Shown in pieces: positions 8,208 to 15,403 of a DNA stretch of 64,000 nt (position 1 is its first letter; each line of letters opens with the position of its first letter). Source of the stretch: Hymenobacter edaphi (GTDB lineage: Bacteria; Bacteroidota; Bacteroidia; Cytophagales; Hymenobacteraceae); NCBI RefSeq assembly GCF_003258365.1, contig NZ_QHKM01000005.1, positions 1 to 64,000 of the forward strand, in the 5' to 3' direction. A program made the translations under genes and the position numbers. The notes under the pieces are model-generated. The model saw only the letters and a list, made by a program, of their open reading frames with translations, was not told where the DNA came from and searched no databases.

Positions 8208-8501
8208 ATGCGCCACGCTGACTTACCGGAACGCTGGAAGACCAAGATTCGGGAATATTTGATTGCGAAAGGGGAAACCAGGTATCATACGTTTGGGGCC
8301 TCCGATTTTCCTTCAGATAGCGTGGTCCGCATCAGATTCGAGGATGGCTCTACCGTTGATTTCAAGCACGCTTTTGTGCTGAAAGTGCCTGAGTGGCACG
8401 AAGTGGCCGTTTTCAAGCAACACTGCGGTTGCCACTTGTTTCACCTTCATGACGAGCTTGATTTGGTTATTGGTAGAGATGCTTCGACAAGCTCAGCATG
8501 A
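8208..8501 (+). CDS. Small AT-rich orphan protein bracketed by family A repeats
   Basis: 97 residues from ATG 8208. It looks like a compact globular protein: a charged N-terminal helix (WKTKIREYL), then beta-rich segments (VVRIRFEDGSTVDFKHAF, EWHEVAVF) and a Cys/His-rich stretch KQHCGCHLFHLH near residues 74-85 that could bind a metal. No family is recognised. Base composition is much more AT-rich than the adjacent clp genes. It is flanked by inverted family A repeats, and the last codons plus the TGA stop lie inside the right-hand repeat, so its C-terminal ASTSSA is repeat-encoded. A terminator follows at 8588. It may have arrived with the repeat, or been clipped by it. Confidence 0.6.
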   Translation: MRHADLPERWKTKIREYLIAKGETRYHTFGASDFPSDSVVRIRFEDGSTVDFKHAFVLKVPEWHEVAVFKQHCGCHLFHLHDELDLVIGRDASTSSA

Positions 8502-8506
8502 CGTTC
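8472..8506. repeat. Dispersed repeat family A, inverted copy
   Basis: 35 bp matching 8121-8155 in reverse complement with one mismatch. It overlaps the 3' end and stop codon of the orphan gene at 8208-8501. Confidence 0.9.
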
Positions 8507-8587
8507 TAATTAGCCAAGGCTGCATTCGCTCAGCCAGTAATTCCGCCCATTCGGCGACAAAGTTTCAGCGGCAGACGGCCGCTCATG

Positions 8588-8638
8588 CAACCGTCTCATT
8601 CTGAATGGTAACTTCAGGGTGAGACGGTTGTTCTTTTT
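8588..8638 (+). terminator. Intrinsic terminator after the orphan gene
   Basis: CAACCGTCTCA (8588-8598) pairs with TGAGACGGTTG (8620-8630), with an inner CTGAA/TTCAG stem, followed by TTCTTTTTAT. Confidence 0.85.
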
Positions 8639-8693
8639 ATAGAAGCCTGTCGGTTCGGCACTTTTAGGTGAGAGCGGGGCGTTTGCGAATTCG

Positions 8694-8701
8694 TACCTTT
8701 G
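8694..8701 (+). promoter_or_regulatory. -7 box of clpX
   Basis: Perfect TACCTTTG, 57 bp before the clpX ATG. No TTG lies 19-21 bp upstream, so the -33 element is weak or absent. Confidence 0.5.
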
Positions 8702-8758
8702 AAGCGGTATTCGGCCCAGTATGGCTAATTCCGTTAGTTTTTCGACTTTCCTTCGACA

Positions 8759-9985
8759 ATGGCAGATATCACCTGCTCGTTTTGCGGCAAAAGCAAGCGC
8801 GAGGTTTCCATCATGATTTCCGGCATCAACGCGCACATCTGTGAGCGGTGCGTCGGGCAGGCGCAGCAGATTTTGAACGAAGAGAACAAGATTCGTTCGA
8901 ACTCGAAGACGCCGAAGTTCAACCTCGTGAAGCCCCGCGACATGAAGGAATACCTCGATCAATACGTGGTAGGCCAGGATGAAGCGAAGAAGGTGCTGGC
9001 GGTGGCCGTCTACAACCACTACAAGCGCCTGATGCAGAAGCCCGCCGGCAAGGATGACGTCACGATTGAAAAATCGAACATCATCATGGTGGGCGAAACC
9101 GGCACGGGCAAAACCTTCCTGGCCAAAATGCTGGCCTCGGTGCTGCAGGTGCCCTTCTGCATTGCTGACGCGACGGTACTGACCGAAGCCGGCTACGTGG
9201 GCGAGGACGTGGAAAGCATCCTGACCCGCCTGCTGCAGGCCGCCGACTACAACGTGGAAGCGGCCGAGCGCGGCATCGTCTACATCGACGAGGTGGACAA
9301 GATTGCCCGCAAGAGCGACAACCCCAGCATCACCCGCGACGTGAGCGGCGAGGGCGTGCAGCAGGCCATGCTGAAGCTGCTGGAAGGCACCACGGTGAAC
9401 GTGCCCCCGCACGGCGGCCGCAAGCACCCCGAGCAGAAGATGATTACGGTGAATACCGAGAACATCCTGTTCATCTGCGGCGGCGCCTTCGTGGGCATTG
9501 AGCGCATCATCAAGAGCCGCCTGAACACCAAGCCGCTGGGCTTCGCCAAGACGCTGCTGGACGAGAAGGTGGACACCAACAACTTCCTGCGCTACATCAC
9601 GGCCCAGGACCTGAAGCAGTTTGGTCTTATTCCCGAACTGATCGGCCGCCTGCCGGTGCTCACGCACCTGAATCCGCTGGACAAGGCCACGCTGCGCATG
9701 ATCCTGACGGAGCCCAAGAACTCCATCCTGAAGCAGTACAACCGCCTGTTCGAGATGGAAGGCATCAGCCTCTCCTTCACCGACGAGGCCCTGGACTACA
9801 TCGTGGAGAAGGCCGACGAGTACCGCCTCGGTGCCCGCGGCCTGCGCAGCATCTGTGAAAGCATCATGACCGACGCCATGTTCGACATGCCCTCGGTGAC
9901 GGATCAGACGGAGCTGGTTATCGACCTGGACTACGCCCACGAGAAGTTCGAGAAGTCGCCGCTGAAGCAGCTGCGGGCGGCGTAA
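8759..9985 (+). CDS. clpX: ClpX, AAA+ unfoldase of the Clp protease
   Basis: 408 residues, full length. The N-terminal zinc finger uses C6, C9, C28 and C31. The AAA+ core shows Walker A GETGTGKT (112-119) and Walker B IVYIDE (173-178), the pore-loop region follows, and a C-terminal D2 domain carries the GARGLRSI sensor-2 arginine motif. It unfolds tagged proteins using ATP and passes them to ClpP in the cytoplasm. It is separated from clpP by the repeat-flanked orphan gene and has its own -7 box at 8694. Its 3' end is followed at once by an extraordinary 32-bp perfect hairpin. Confidence 0.98.
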   Translation: MADITCSFCGKSKREVSIMISGINAHICERCVGQAQQILNEENKIRSNSKTPKFNLVKPRDMKEYLDQYVVGQDEAKKVLAVAVYNHYKRLMQKPAGKDDVTIEKSNIIMVGETGTGKTFLAKMLASVLQVPFCIADATVLTEAGYVGEDVESILTRLLQAADYNVEAAERGIVYIDEVDKIARKSDNPSITRDVSGEGVQQAMLKLLEGTTVNVPPHGGRKHPEQKMITVNTENILFICGGAFVGIERIIKSRLNTKPLGFAKTLLDEKVDTNNFLRYITAQDLKQFGLIPELIGRLPVLTHLNPLDKATLRMILTEPKNSILKQYNRLFEMEGISLSFTDEALDYIVEKADEYRLGARGLRSICESIMTDAMFDMPSVTDQTELVIDLDYAHEKFEKSPLKQLRAA

Positions 9986-9993
9986 AGGCTTAT

Positions 9994-10061
9994 CGAATTG
10001 ACAATAAACAGCGAAGCCGGACAAGCAAACTTGTCCGGCTTCGCTGTTTATTGTCAATTCG
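9994..10061. terminator. 32-bp perfect inverted repeat with CAAA loop
   Basis: Left arm 9994-10025 and right arm 10030-10061 are perfectly complementary over 32 bp (33 with the next pair), separated by only CAAA. It lies between convergent clpX and the small minus-strand gene, so it probably acts as a shared transcription stop, although there is no T-run. The length far exceeds the other terminators in the window, so it may belong to a repeat family. Confidence 0.8.
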
Positions 10062-10079
10062 AAGTTTACGCTAAGGCAT

Positions 10080-10316
10080 CTACTTCATGAGCCAATGGTG
10101 ACCTACAACGAATAGTAGTACCATAAAAATAGCGAGGCCAAAATTTGCCCAAGGGTCAACAGAAAACGTATCCTGAAGTGAAATATTCTTGTTGGCAAGT
10201 CTGCATATCCCCCAGCGGATCAACGCTCCTAAGCAAGCGAGTAGCAAGAAGGTAATAAGCTCTACAGAAAACTGTAATAGCAGATCAAGTACTTGCCAGA
10301 ATCCGTCCATGGACAT
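10080..10316 (-). CDS. Small two-helix membrane protein (AT-rich orphan)
   Basis: 78 residues from ATG 10316 (two upstream TTG codons are in frame but poorer starts). Two hydrophobic segments are seen, about residues 8-32 and 56-75, joined by a polar loop with conserved-looking Arg/Cys and a DPWANFG turn. An inner-membrane hairpin protein is the simplest reading. No family is recognised. It starts 17 bp after the lpxB stop on the same strand, so it may be the tail gene of that unit. It is AT-richer than its neighbours and lies next to the 32-bp inverted repeat. It could be a small immunity-like or accessory membrane protein, but nothing in the sequence decides this. Confidence 0.6.
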   Translation of the reverse strand: MSMDGFWQVLDLLLQFSVELITFLLLACLGALIRWGICRLANKNISLQDTFSVDPWANFGLAIFMVLLFVVGHHWLMK

Positions 10317-10333
10317 AAGCAACAAGAGCTAAA

Positions 10334-11443
10334 TCAATTATTCAAGTAACCCACCATCAGCTCCGCAGCTTTATCGGCAGCATTCGTACGGCCGAGTTTC
10401 TCGCGGATTTCGGCGTACCCGGCTTTTACTTCGGCAATGTATTTCTCGTCGTCGAGGACGCGGTGCAGCTCGGTGACGAGGTTGCGGGCGGTGAAGTCGC
10501 CCTGGATCAGCTCTTTCACTACTTCGCGGCCGGCAATGAGGTTGACCAGCGAAATGTACTTGACTTTGATAAAGGACTTGGCCAGCTGGTACGACACGGC
10601 GCTGGTGCGGTAGCAGACCACTTGGGGCACGTCGAACAGGGCGGTTTCCAGGGTGGCGGTGCCGCTGGTGACCACGGCCGCTTTGGCGTGGCGCAGCAGG
10701 TCGTAGGTCTGGTCGGTGACGATGCGCACGTTGATGCGCTCGAAGTGGCGGTAGTAGCCCGGGTCGAGGTTGGAGACGCCGGCCACCACGAACTGGTAAT
10801 CGAGGAAGGGCGGCAGAATGCGCAGCATCTCAAAGAGCATTTCCTCGATTTCCTGCTTGCGCGAGCCGGGCAGCACCGCAATGATGGGCCGCTGCGGATC
10901 GAAGCCGTTGCGCTGGTGGAAGTCGTCGGTCACGGGGTGCTCGTGCACGGCGTCGGCGGTGGGGTTGCCGATGTAGTCCACGTCGTAGCCGAAGCGCTGG
11001 TAGAACTCCCGCTCGAAGGGCAGGATGACGAACATCTTGTCGACCAGGGCCTTGATCTTATGCACGCGCCCCTGGTTCCAGGCCCAGATTTTGGGCGAAA
11101 TGTAGTAGAAAACCTTGATGCCGTGCGCCTTGGCGAATTTGGCCACGCGCAGGTTGAAGCCCGCGTAGTCGACCAGAATGAGCACGTCGGGCTTGTGGGC
11201 CAGCAGGTCCTGCTCGCATTCCTTGAGGAAGCGGCGGAACTTGAACACGGCGGTAGCGGCTTCCAGAAAGCCCATGATGGCCATTTCCTGGTAGTGGTGC
11301 ACCATGGTGCCGCCGGCTTCCTCCATCATGTCGCCGCCCCAGCAGCGGAATTCCGCGCGGGCATCGTGCTGCTTAAGGGCGCCCATAAGGCGGGCGGCGT
11401 GGAAGTCACCGGACCGTTCGCCGGCAATGAGGTAGTATTTCAC
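10334..11443 (-). CDS. lpxB: Lipid-A-disaccharide synthase
   Basis: 369 residues from a GTG start that gives MKYYLIAGERSGDFHAARL, the usual LpxB opening with the GERSGD motif at residues 8-13. It condenses UDP-2,3-diacylglucosamine with lipid X to make the lipid A disaccharide at the inner membrane. Later hallmarks include the LPGSRKQEIEEM nucleotide-site loop and the TSGTATLET motif. The open frame runs 25 codons further upstream, but those codons are translated from a TGAATTN heptamer repeat and are not protein-like. It follows queD on the same strand through that 86-bp palindrome and is followed by the small membrane gene at 10316. Confidence 0.95.
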   Translation of the reverse strand: MKYYLIAGERSGDFHAARLMGALKQHDARAEFRCWGGDMMEEAGGTMVHHYQEMAIMGFLEAATAVFKFRRFLKECEQDLLAHKPDVLILVDYAGFNLRVAKFAKAHGIKVFYYISPKIWAWNQGRVHKIKALVDKMFVILPFEREFYQRFGYDVDYIGNPTADAVHEHPVTDDFHQRNGFDPQRPIIAVLPGSRKQEIEEMLFEMLRILPPFLDYQFVVAGVSNLDPGYYRHFERINVRIVTDQTYDLLRHAKAAVVTSGTATLETALFDVPQVVCYRTSAVSYQLAKSFIKVKYISLVNLIAGREVVKELIQGDFTARNLVTELHRVLDDEKYIAEVKAGYAEIREKLGRTNAADKAAELMVGYLNN

Positions 11444-11450
11444 GTGGTGG

Positions 11451-11536
11451 AATTCTGAATTATGAATTCTGAATTCTGAATTGGAGAGAATCTGAACTCC
11501 AGAGAATTCAGCATTCATAATTCAGCATTCAGAATT
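11451..11536. repeat. Palindrome with arms made of 7-bp tandem repeats
   Basis: Left arm 11451-11482 is a run of TGAATTN heptamers. Right arm 11505-11536 is its inverted counterpart (NATTCAN heptamers), matching at most of 32 positions. The centre carries GGAG/CTCC. The right arm includes two bases of the queD stop codon, and the left arm ends 7 bp before the lpxB GTG. Confidence 0.85.
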
Positions 11537-11954
11537 ACTCCCCGTAATATTCGACGAAGTTGCGTGGCGTTTCGTAGATCTTGATACCGTGCAGCCGGGC
11601 CGTATCGGTAATACGAGGCAGCTCCCGCTCTAGGATTTGCCAGAAGGCCACGGCCAGGTTTTCGGTGCTGGCCAGCTTGCCGGCCATGAACGGCACGTCC
11701 AGGTTGAGGTTCTTGTGGTCGACGTGCTGAATAATATGCTCGCGAATCAGCGTGCTGAGGGCTTTCAGGTCGACGACGAAGCCGGTGTCGGGGTCGGGCT
11801 GGCCTTTGACGGTGACGATGAGGTCGTAATTATGGCCGTGCCAGTTGGCGTTGGCGCAGGGCCCGAACACTTCCTTGTTGCGCTCCTCGCTCCACGCAGG
11901 GTTGTAGAGCTTGTGGGCGGCGTTGAAGTGTTCCTGGCGACTGATGTAAATCAT
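11535..11954 (-). CDS. queD: 6-pyruvoyl-tetrahydropterin synthase / QueD family protein
   Basis: 139 residues from ATG 11954. The zinc-binding histidines are visible in FNAAHKL (His14) and WHGHNY (His39, His41), and the cysteine base is in the FGPCANAN segment. Family members convert dihydroneopterin triphosphate to 6-carboxy-tetrahydropterin (queuosine path) or to 6-pyruvoyl-tetrahydropterin. A NENL-like TENLAVAF and the closing Glu motif (IYETPRNFVEYYGE) fit. The single-domain length of 120-140 fits QueD. The open frame extends upstream into the permease gene but is not coding there. It lies 76 bp after the permease stop. The choice between queuosine and pterin roles is not settled by sequence. 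Confidence 0.88.
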   Translation of the reverse strand: MIYISRQEHFNAAHKLYNPAWSEERNKEVFGPCANANWHGHNYDLIVTVKGQPDPDTGFVVDLKALSTLIREHIIQHVDHKNLNLDVPFMAGKLASTENLAVAFWQILERELPRITDTARLHGIKIYETPRNFVEYYGE

Positions 11955-12030
11955 GGGCAGAGAGGCAAGGAGGGGCTTAGAGACGAGGCCGCGGCCGCGG
12001 CACCGGGCCGAACCAGTCGGATCATCGTCC

Positions 12031-13035
12031 TTAAGCCCCTTTTTTCCGCAGCAAATATACGAAGAACGGTACGCCGAACAGGGCCGTGACCAAGCCGACG
12101 GGCAGGCCGGCGGGCGGATTGAGCAGACGGGCCAGCAGGTCGCAGCCGAGCAGGAAGGTGCCGCCAAGCAGGGCACAGAAGGCCACGTTCAGCCGGCCCG
12201 TCACGCCCAGCAGTCCGCGCGTGGCGTGCGGCACGATCAGGCCCACAAAGCCCAGCGGCCCGCACAGCGCCACTACCCCGGCCGTGATGCCCGACGAGAC
12301 GAGCAGCAGCAGCCAGCGCGTGCGGCCCACGTCGAGGCCCAGGGCCGCCGCCCGCTCTTCCCCCAGCAGCAGCACATTCAGGTGGCGGCGCAGCAGCCAG
12401 GCGGCCACCATGCCCAGCAGCACCGCCACGGCCGGGCCGCCCAACAGGGGCCAGCCGGCGCGTTCCAGACTGCCCAGGCCCCAGGAAATAGCAGCCCGCA
12501 GCTGCGAATCCGTTTGGGCCCGGAAGGTGATAAGCCCGCCCAGCGCATTCAGCAAAGACGACAGCGCCACGCCCGCCAGCAGCAGCTGGGTGGGAATCAG
12601 GCGGCCGCGGCGGCTGCCCAGGCCGATGACCAGTAGCGTGGCCCCTACCGCCCCGGCCAGGCAGCCCAGCGGCACCAACCAGGGCGTGACGGCGCTGGCC
12701 GTGGGCAGCAGAATGTTTATCACCAGCGCTCCTAGGGAAGCGCCCGAGGCGGTGCTGAGCAGGTAGGGGTCGGCCAGCGGATTGTTGACCATGGCCTGCA
12801 TCAGGTAGCCGCTCAGGGCCAGGCCGCCGCCGGCTAGCAGCGCCAGCAGCAGGCGCGGCAGCCGCAGCTCGATCAGTACCACGTGGGCGGGGTTCTCGGC
12901 GTTGTAGTGCCCGAGGGCCTGCCAGAGCGTGGCATAATCGGCGCCGGCCACGCTGCCCACGCGCAGGCCGGCCAGCAGCAGCGCCGCGGCCAGCAGCACG
13001 AGGCCCAGGAACAGCAGCGGTGCCCGGCGGCTCAT
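12031..13035 (-). CDS. Iron/cobalamin ABC importer permease (FecCD/BtuC family)
   Basis: 334 residues with about ten membrane helices spread over the whole length, the topology of BtuC/FecCD permeases. Family motifs include the LRLPRLLLALLAGGGLALSG entry and the GPLGFVGLIVPHATR region, which contacts the ATPase. It forms the inner-membrane channel for a siderophore or vitamin B12 complex delivered by the periplasmic binding protein encoded immediately upstream. Its start overlaps the stop of that gene by 4 bp, so the two are translationally coupled. No ATP-binding subunit (BtuD/FecE) is seen next to it; the downstream neighbour is queD. The ATPase must be encoded elsewhere or shared. Confidence 0.93.
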   Translation of the reverse strand: MSRRAPLLFLGLVLLAAALLLAGLRVGSVAGADYATLWQALGHYNAENPAHVVLIELRLPRLLLALLAGGGLALSGYLMQAMVNNPLADPYLLSTASGASLGALVINILLPTASAVTPWLVPLGCLAGAVGATLLVIGLGSRRGRLIPTQLLLAGVALSSLLNALGGLITFRAQTDSQLRAAISWGLGSLERAGWPLLGGPAVAVLLGMVAAWLLRRHLNVLLLGEERAAALGLDVGRTRWLLLLVSSGITAGVVALCGPLGFVGLIVPHATRGLLGVTGRLNVAFCALLGGTFLLGCDLLARLLNPPAGLPVGLVTALFGVPFFVYLLRKKGA

Positions 13036-13940
13036 CGGGCGGGGCGCAGCAGGCCCCGCAGCTCGCGCACCGACTCCACCACCCGCGGGCTGGGGCGGTC
13101 CATCAGGTCGCCGGTGACGGGGAACACGCGGCGGGTGCGGTAGGCGGTGGTGCGGCGCAGCTCGGGGTACATGCGGAAAAAGGTGCTGTCCAGCTGCCCG
13201 AAACGCCCGCCGATGATGACGTCGGGGTTCAGCTTCAGAATATACTCCCGGGTGAGGGAAGGATACGGCTGCGGAAAATCCTCGGCCAGGGCGTTCTGAC
13301 CGCCGGCCAGGCGGATTTTGTCGGTGAAGATGGTGTTGCGGCCAAAGGCGTAGATCGGGTCGTTGGAAATGACGGCCAAAGCGCGCAGATGCGGGCCGGC
13401 GGTGTCGGCGGTCAGCTGGCCCAGCTCCTGCGCCAGCGAGTCGGTGAGGCGCCGGGCCTGCGGCTGGCGGCCGAGCAGGCGGCCCAGGTCCCGCAGGCCG
13501 CGGAAAACGTCGGTGACGCGCTGGTAGCGCTGGTAATACACCGGAATCCCCAGCTGCTGCAGGCGGGCCGCATCGGCGGGGCTGGTAATGCCCTCGACGG
13601 TAAACACCACGTCGGGGTGCAGGCCGACGAGCGTCTCAAAGTCGAGCGGGTAACTGTTGACCACGGGCTTGCGCAGCGCGGCGGCCGGGTAGTCGCACAC
13701 CTGGGTGCGCCCGACGATGGTGGCGGTATCGGCCACGGCGTAGAGCATTTCCGTCATGGAGGCGGCCAGGGCCATGATGCGGCGGGGCGGGGCCTGAAAC
13801 GTGACCGAGCGGCCGAGGTCGTCCTGCACGGTCAGGGGGCGGGGCGGGGCCTGGGCCGGAGCATCGGCCGAATCGGTGGCGGGCGAGCAGGCGGCGGTCA
13901 GCAGCAGGCCGAGCAGCGGCAACAATCGTCTTCTGAGCAT
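13032..13940 (-). CDS. ABC importer substrate-binding lipoprotein (BtuF/FecB-like)
   Basis: 302 residues from ATG 13940, which opens a lipoprotein signal (MLRRRLLPLLGLLLTAAC, lipid attachment at Cys18). The body is a helical-backbone binding protein, with DDLGRSVTF near the start, RIMALAASMTEMLYA, and the paired domains DVVFTVEG and DVIIGGRF. It would capture a siderophore or cobalamin in the periplasm for the coupled permease. The TxxxTE-like motif is compatible with cobalamin or haem proteins as well as ferric siderophores, so the ligand is not assigned. A perfect TACCTTTG box (13954-13947) ends only 6 bp before the ATG, implying a nearly leaderless mRNA. Confidence 0.9.
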   Translation of the reverse strand: MLRRRLLPLLGLLLTAACSPATDSADAPAQAPPRPLTVQDDLGRSVTFQAPPRRIMALAASMTEMLYAVADTATIVGRTQVCDYPAAALRKPVVNSYPLDFETLVGLHPDVVFTVEGITSPADAARLQQLGIPVYYQRYQRVTDVFRGLRDLGRLLGRQPQARRLTDSLAQELGQLTADTAGPHLRALAVISNDPIYAFGRNTIFTDKIRLAGGQNALAEDFPQPYPSLTREYILKLNPDVIIGGRFGQLDSTFFRMYPELRRTTAYRTRRVFPVTGDLMDRPSPRVVESVRELRGLLRPAR

Positions 13941-13946
13941 GGCCGG

Positions 13947-13954
13947 CAAAGGTA
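13947..13954 (-). promoter_or_regulatory. -7 box 6 bp from the binding-protein start
   Basis: Minus-strand TACCTTTG followed by GCCGGCC overlapping the ATG. No TTG lies at the usual 19-21 bp (a TTG occurs only 13 bp upstream), so the -33 contact is weak. The transcript would start at or next to the ATG. Confidence 0.5.
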
Positions 13955-14075
13955 GAGCCCCGTCCGCCAACGGCGTAATCCGCCGGGGCAATGCGGCGCC
14001 GGCCGCGGCGCGCCGTCACGCGGCACTCCCCTACCGGCAAAGCTTACTCGCTGGCGGGCCCGTGCTCGACCAGGC

Positions 14076-14112
14076 AAAAAAAAGCCCGTTGCGGGGGCGC
14101 AACGGGCTTTTC
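14076..14112 (-). terminator. Bestrophin gene terminator
   Basis: GCCCGTTGCG / CGCAACGGGC stem with GGGG loop. The left flank is A8, a U8 tract for the leftward transcript; the right flank is TTTT. Confidence 0.92.
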
Positions 14113-14115
14113 GCC

Positions 14116-15027
14116 TTACATGAGGTAGAATTCCTCGGCCTTGCGCGGCTCGGGCACCTGGGGCTCGTGCAGCAGCTGGCGGATGTTGATGTCGATGGTG
14201 CGGGCAATGGCCGACACCGGCGTGTCGGTGGGCTTGTTGTTGAAGGGGTCCTGCATGAACTTGGCGGTTTTTTCGAGCAGGAAAAATGCCGAAGCCACAA
14301 TCGTCAGGGCCGGAATTTCCATCAGGCCCACTTCTTCCACCAGCCCCAGCGACAGGATAATCAGGAACAGGTAGATGAAGAGATGAATAAACAGGCGGTA
14401 CGTCACCGGAAACACCGTGCTCTTGATGCGCTCGGCCTGGCCCATGGAGGCCACCAGGCGCACCAGCGTGCTGTCGAGCTGCACCTGCTGGAAGGTATTG
14501 AGGGCGCCGGCCTGGGTGAGCGTGGCCAGGTCGTCGGAGTGCTGCTGCATTAGGGCCAGCGGCTTGTTGCGGTGTTCGGCCACGCTGGCCATTTCCTCGG
14601 GGCTGATAAACTGCGGCAGGCCCGCCAGGGCATCCTGCCCGCGCAGGCTCTGGCCCAGGCTGTAGCACCAGGCAATCTGGCGGTGGCCCAGGCGGCGCAG
14701 CAGCCGGGCCGCCTCGCCGGCGGGCATCTGGCGCGGGTCGATGAACTGCCGCAGCTGCAGCACCAGGCTGCGCGAGTCGTTTACGATGGCCCCCCACACC
14801 TTGCGTGCCTCCCACCACCGGTCGTACGACTGGTTCATGTTGAAGGCCAGCAGCAGCGAAATGAAGCTGCCCAGGATGGTGGGCAGCTGCACCGGCACCG
14901 GCGGCAGGTAGCTGGCCACGTAGGTTTTCAGCAGCTGAAACAACAGGGAAAACAGGATAACGCGAGCCACATCCCACTTGATCTGGTGAAAGATGTAGCG
15001 GTACGGAATTTTGGTGTCTATCAGCAT
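14116..15027 (-). CDS. Bestrophin-family anion channel protein
   Basis: 303 residues of the bestrophin/UPF0187 family. It opens with the usual short amphipathic N-terminus and has hydrophobic segments near residues 22-42 and 48-65, then LLAFNMNQSYDRWWEARKVWG, the family signature, at about 58-80. A second membrane pair lies around 210-245 (LFIHLFIYLFLIILSLGLVEEVG). Bacterial members form pentameric channels in the inner membrane that pass small anions or cations. The stop is inside 10 bp of a strong terminator. Upstream lies a 376-bp AT-richer gap shared with divergent hldD. No partner gene suggests a specific substrate. Confidence 0.92.
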   Translation of the reverse strand: MLIDTKIPYRYIFHQIKWDVARVILFSLLFQLLKTYVASYLPPVPVQLPTILGSFISLLLAFNMNQSYDRWWEARKVWGAIVNDSRSLVLQLRQFIDPRQMPAGEAARLLRRLGHRQIAWCYSLGQSLRGQDALAGLPQFISPEEMASVAEHRNKPLALMQQHSDDLATLTQAGALNTFQQVQLDSTLVRLVASMGQAERIKSTVFPVTYRLFIHLFIYLFLIILSLGLVEEVGLMEIPALTIVASAFFLLEKTAKFMQDPFNNKPTDTPVSAIARTIDINIRQLLHEPQVPEPRKAEEFYLM

Positions 15028-15403
15028 CAGCTTGGATTTACAGCTCTACACTTCGCTGTGCCGGGCGGGGCGCAATCAGTACCATACCGATAGGTCGCCC
15101 GCACGTAAGCGCTTCTACGCAGCTTCAGCATCTACAAGCTGGGAAACAACCATTAAAATTGAATTAAATCGATATTAATCCTCGATTAAACCCTTTATAA
15201 GCCTATCTGTATTGTGTTAAGCCATTGCTCCCGCAATCGTTTGCGGCTGGATTTCCAGCCTCACCGGCCCGATAGCGGGCCGGCCGCCGGTTCTGCGAAT
15301 AGTCCTGCTGCGCCAAGGTGCGGCCGCCGGGCCGGGCGCCCCGACACGCCCGAGCCGGCAGAAACTGCGTACTTCGCAGCTCAGAAGAACCCAACTCCAG
15401 CTT
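15028..15403. other. Divergent intergenic region, bestrophin / hldD
   Basis: 376 bp without a gene. The middle (about 15153-15215) is AT-rich, with ATTAAATCGATATTAAT giving near-palindromic symmetry around an ATCGAT core. CTGGATTTCCAG is at 15247-15258 and a CTGCG/CGCAG hairpin lies near 15364-15378. I find no good TTG-N19-TAnnTTTG pair in either direction. Confidence 0.4.

Noticed and set aside
8121-8506. Insertion sequence
   Set aside because: Terminal inverted repeats are present, but there is no transposase frame and no target-site duplication that I can see. Treated as a repeat-flanked cassette.
11444-11518. N-terminal extension of LpxB from an upstream codon
   Set aside because: It is translated from the heptamer palindrome; the GTG at 11443 gives the conserved start.
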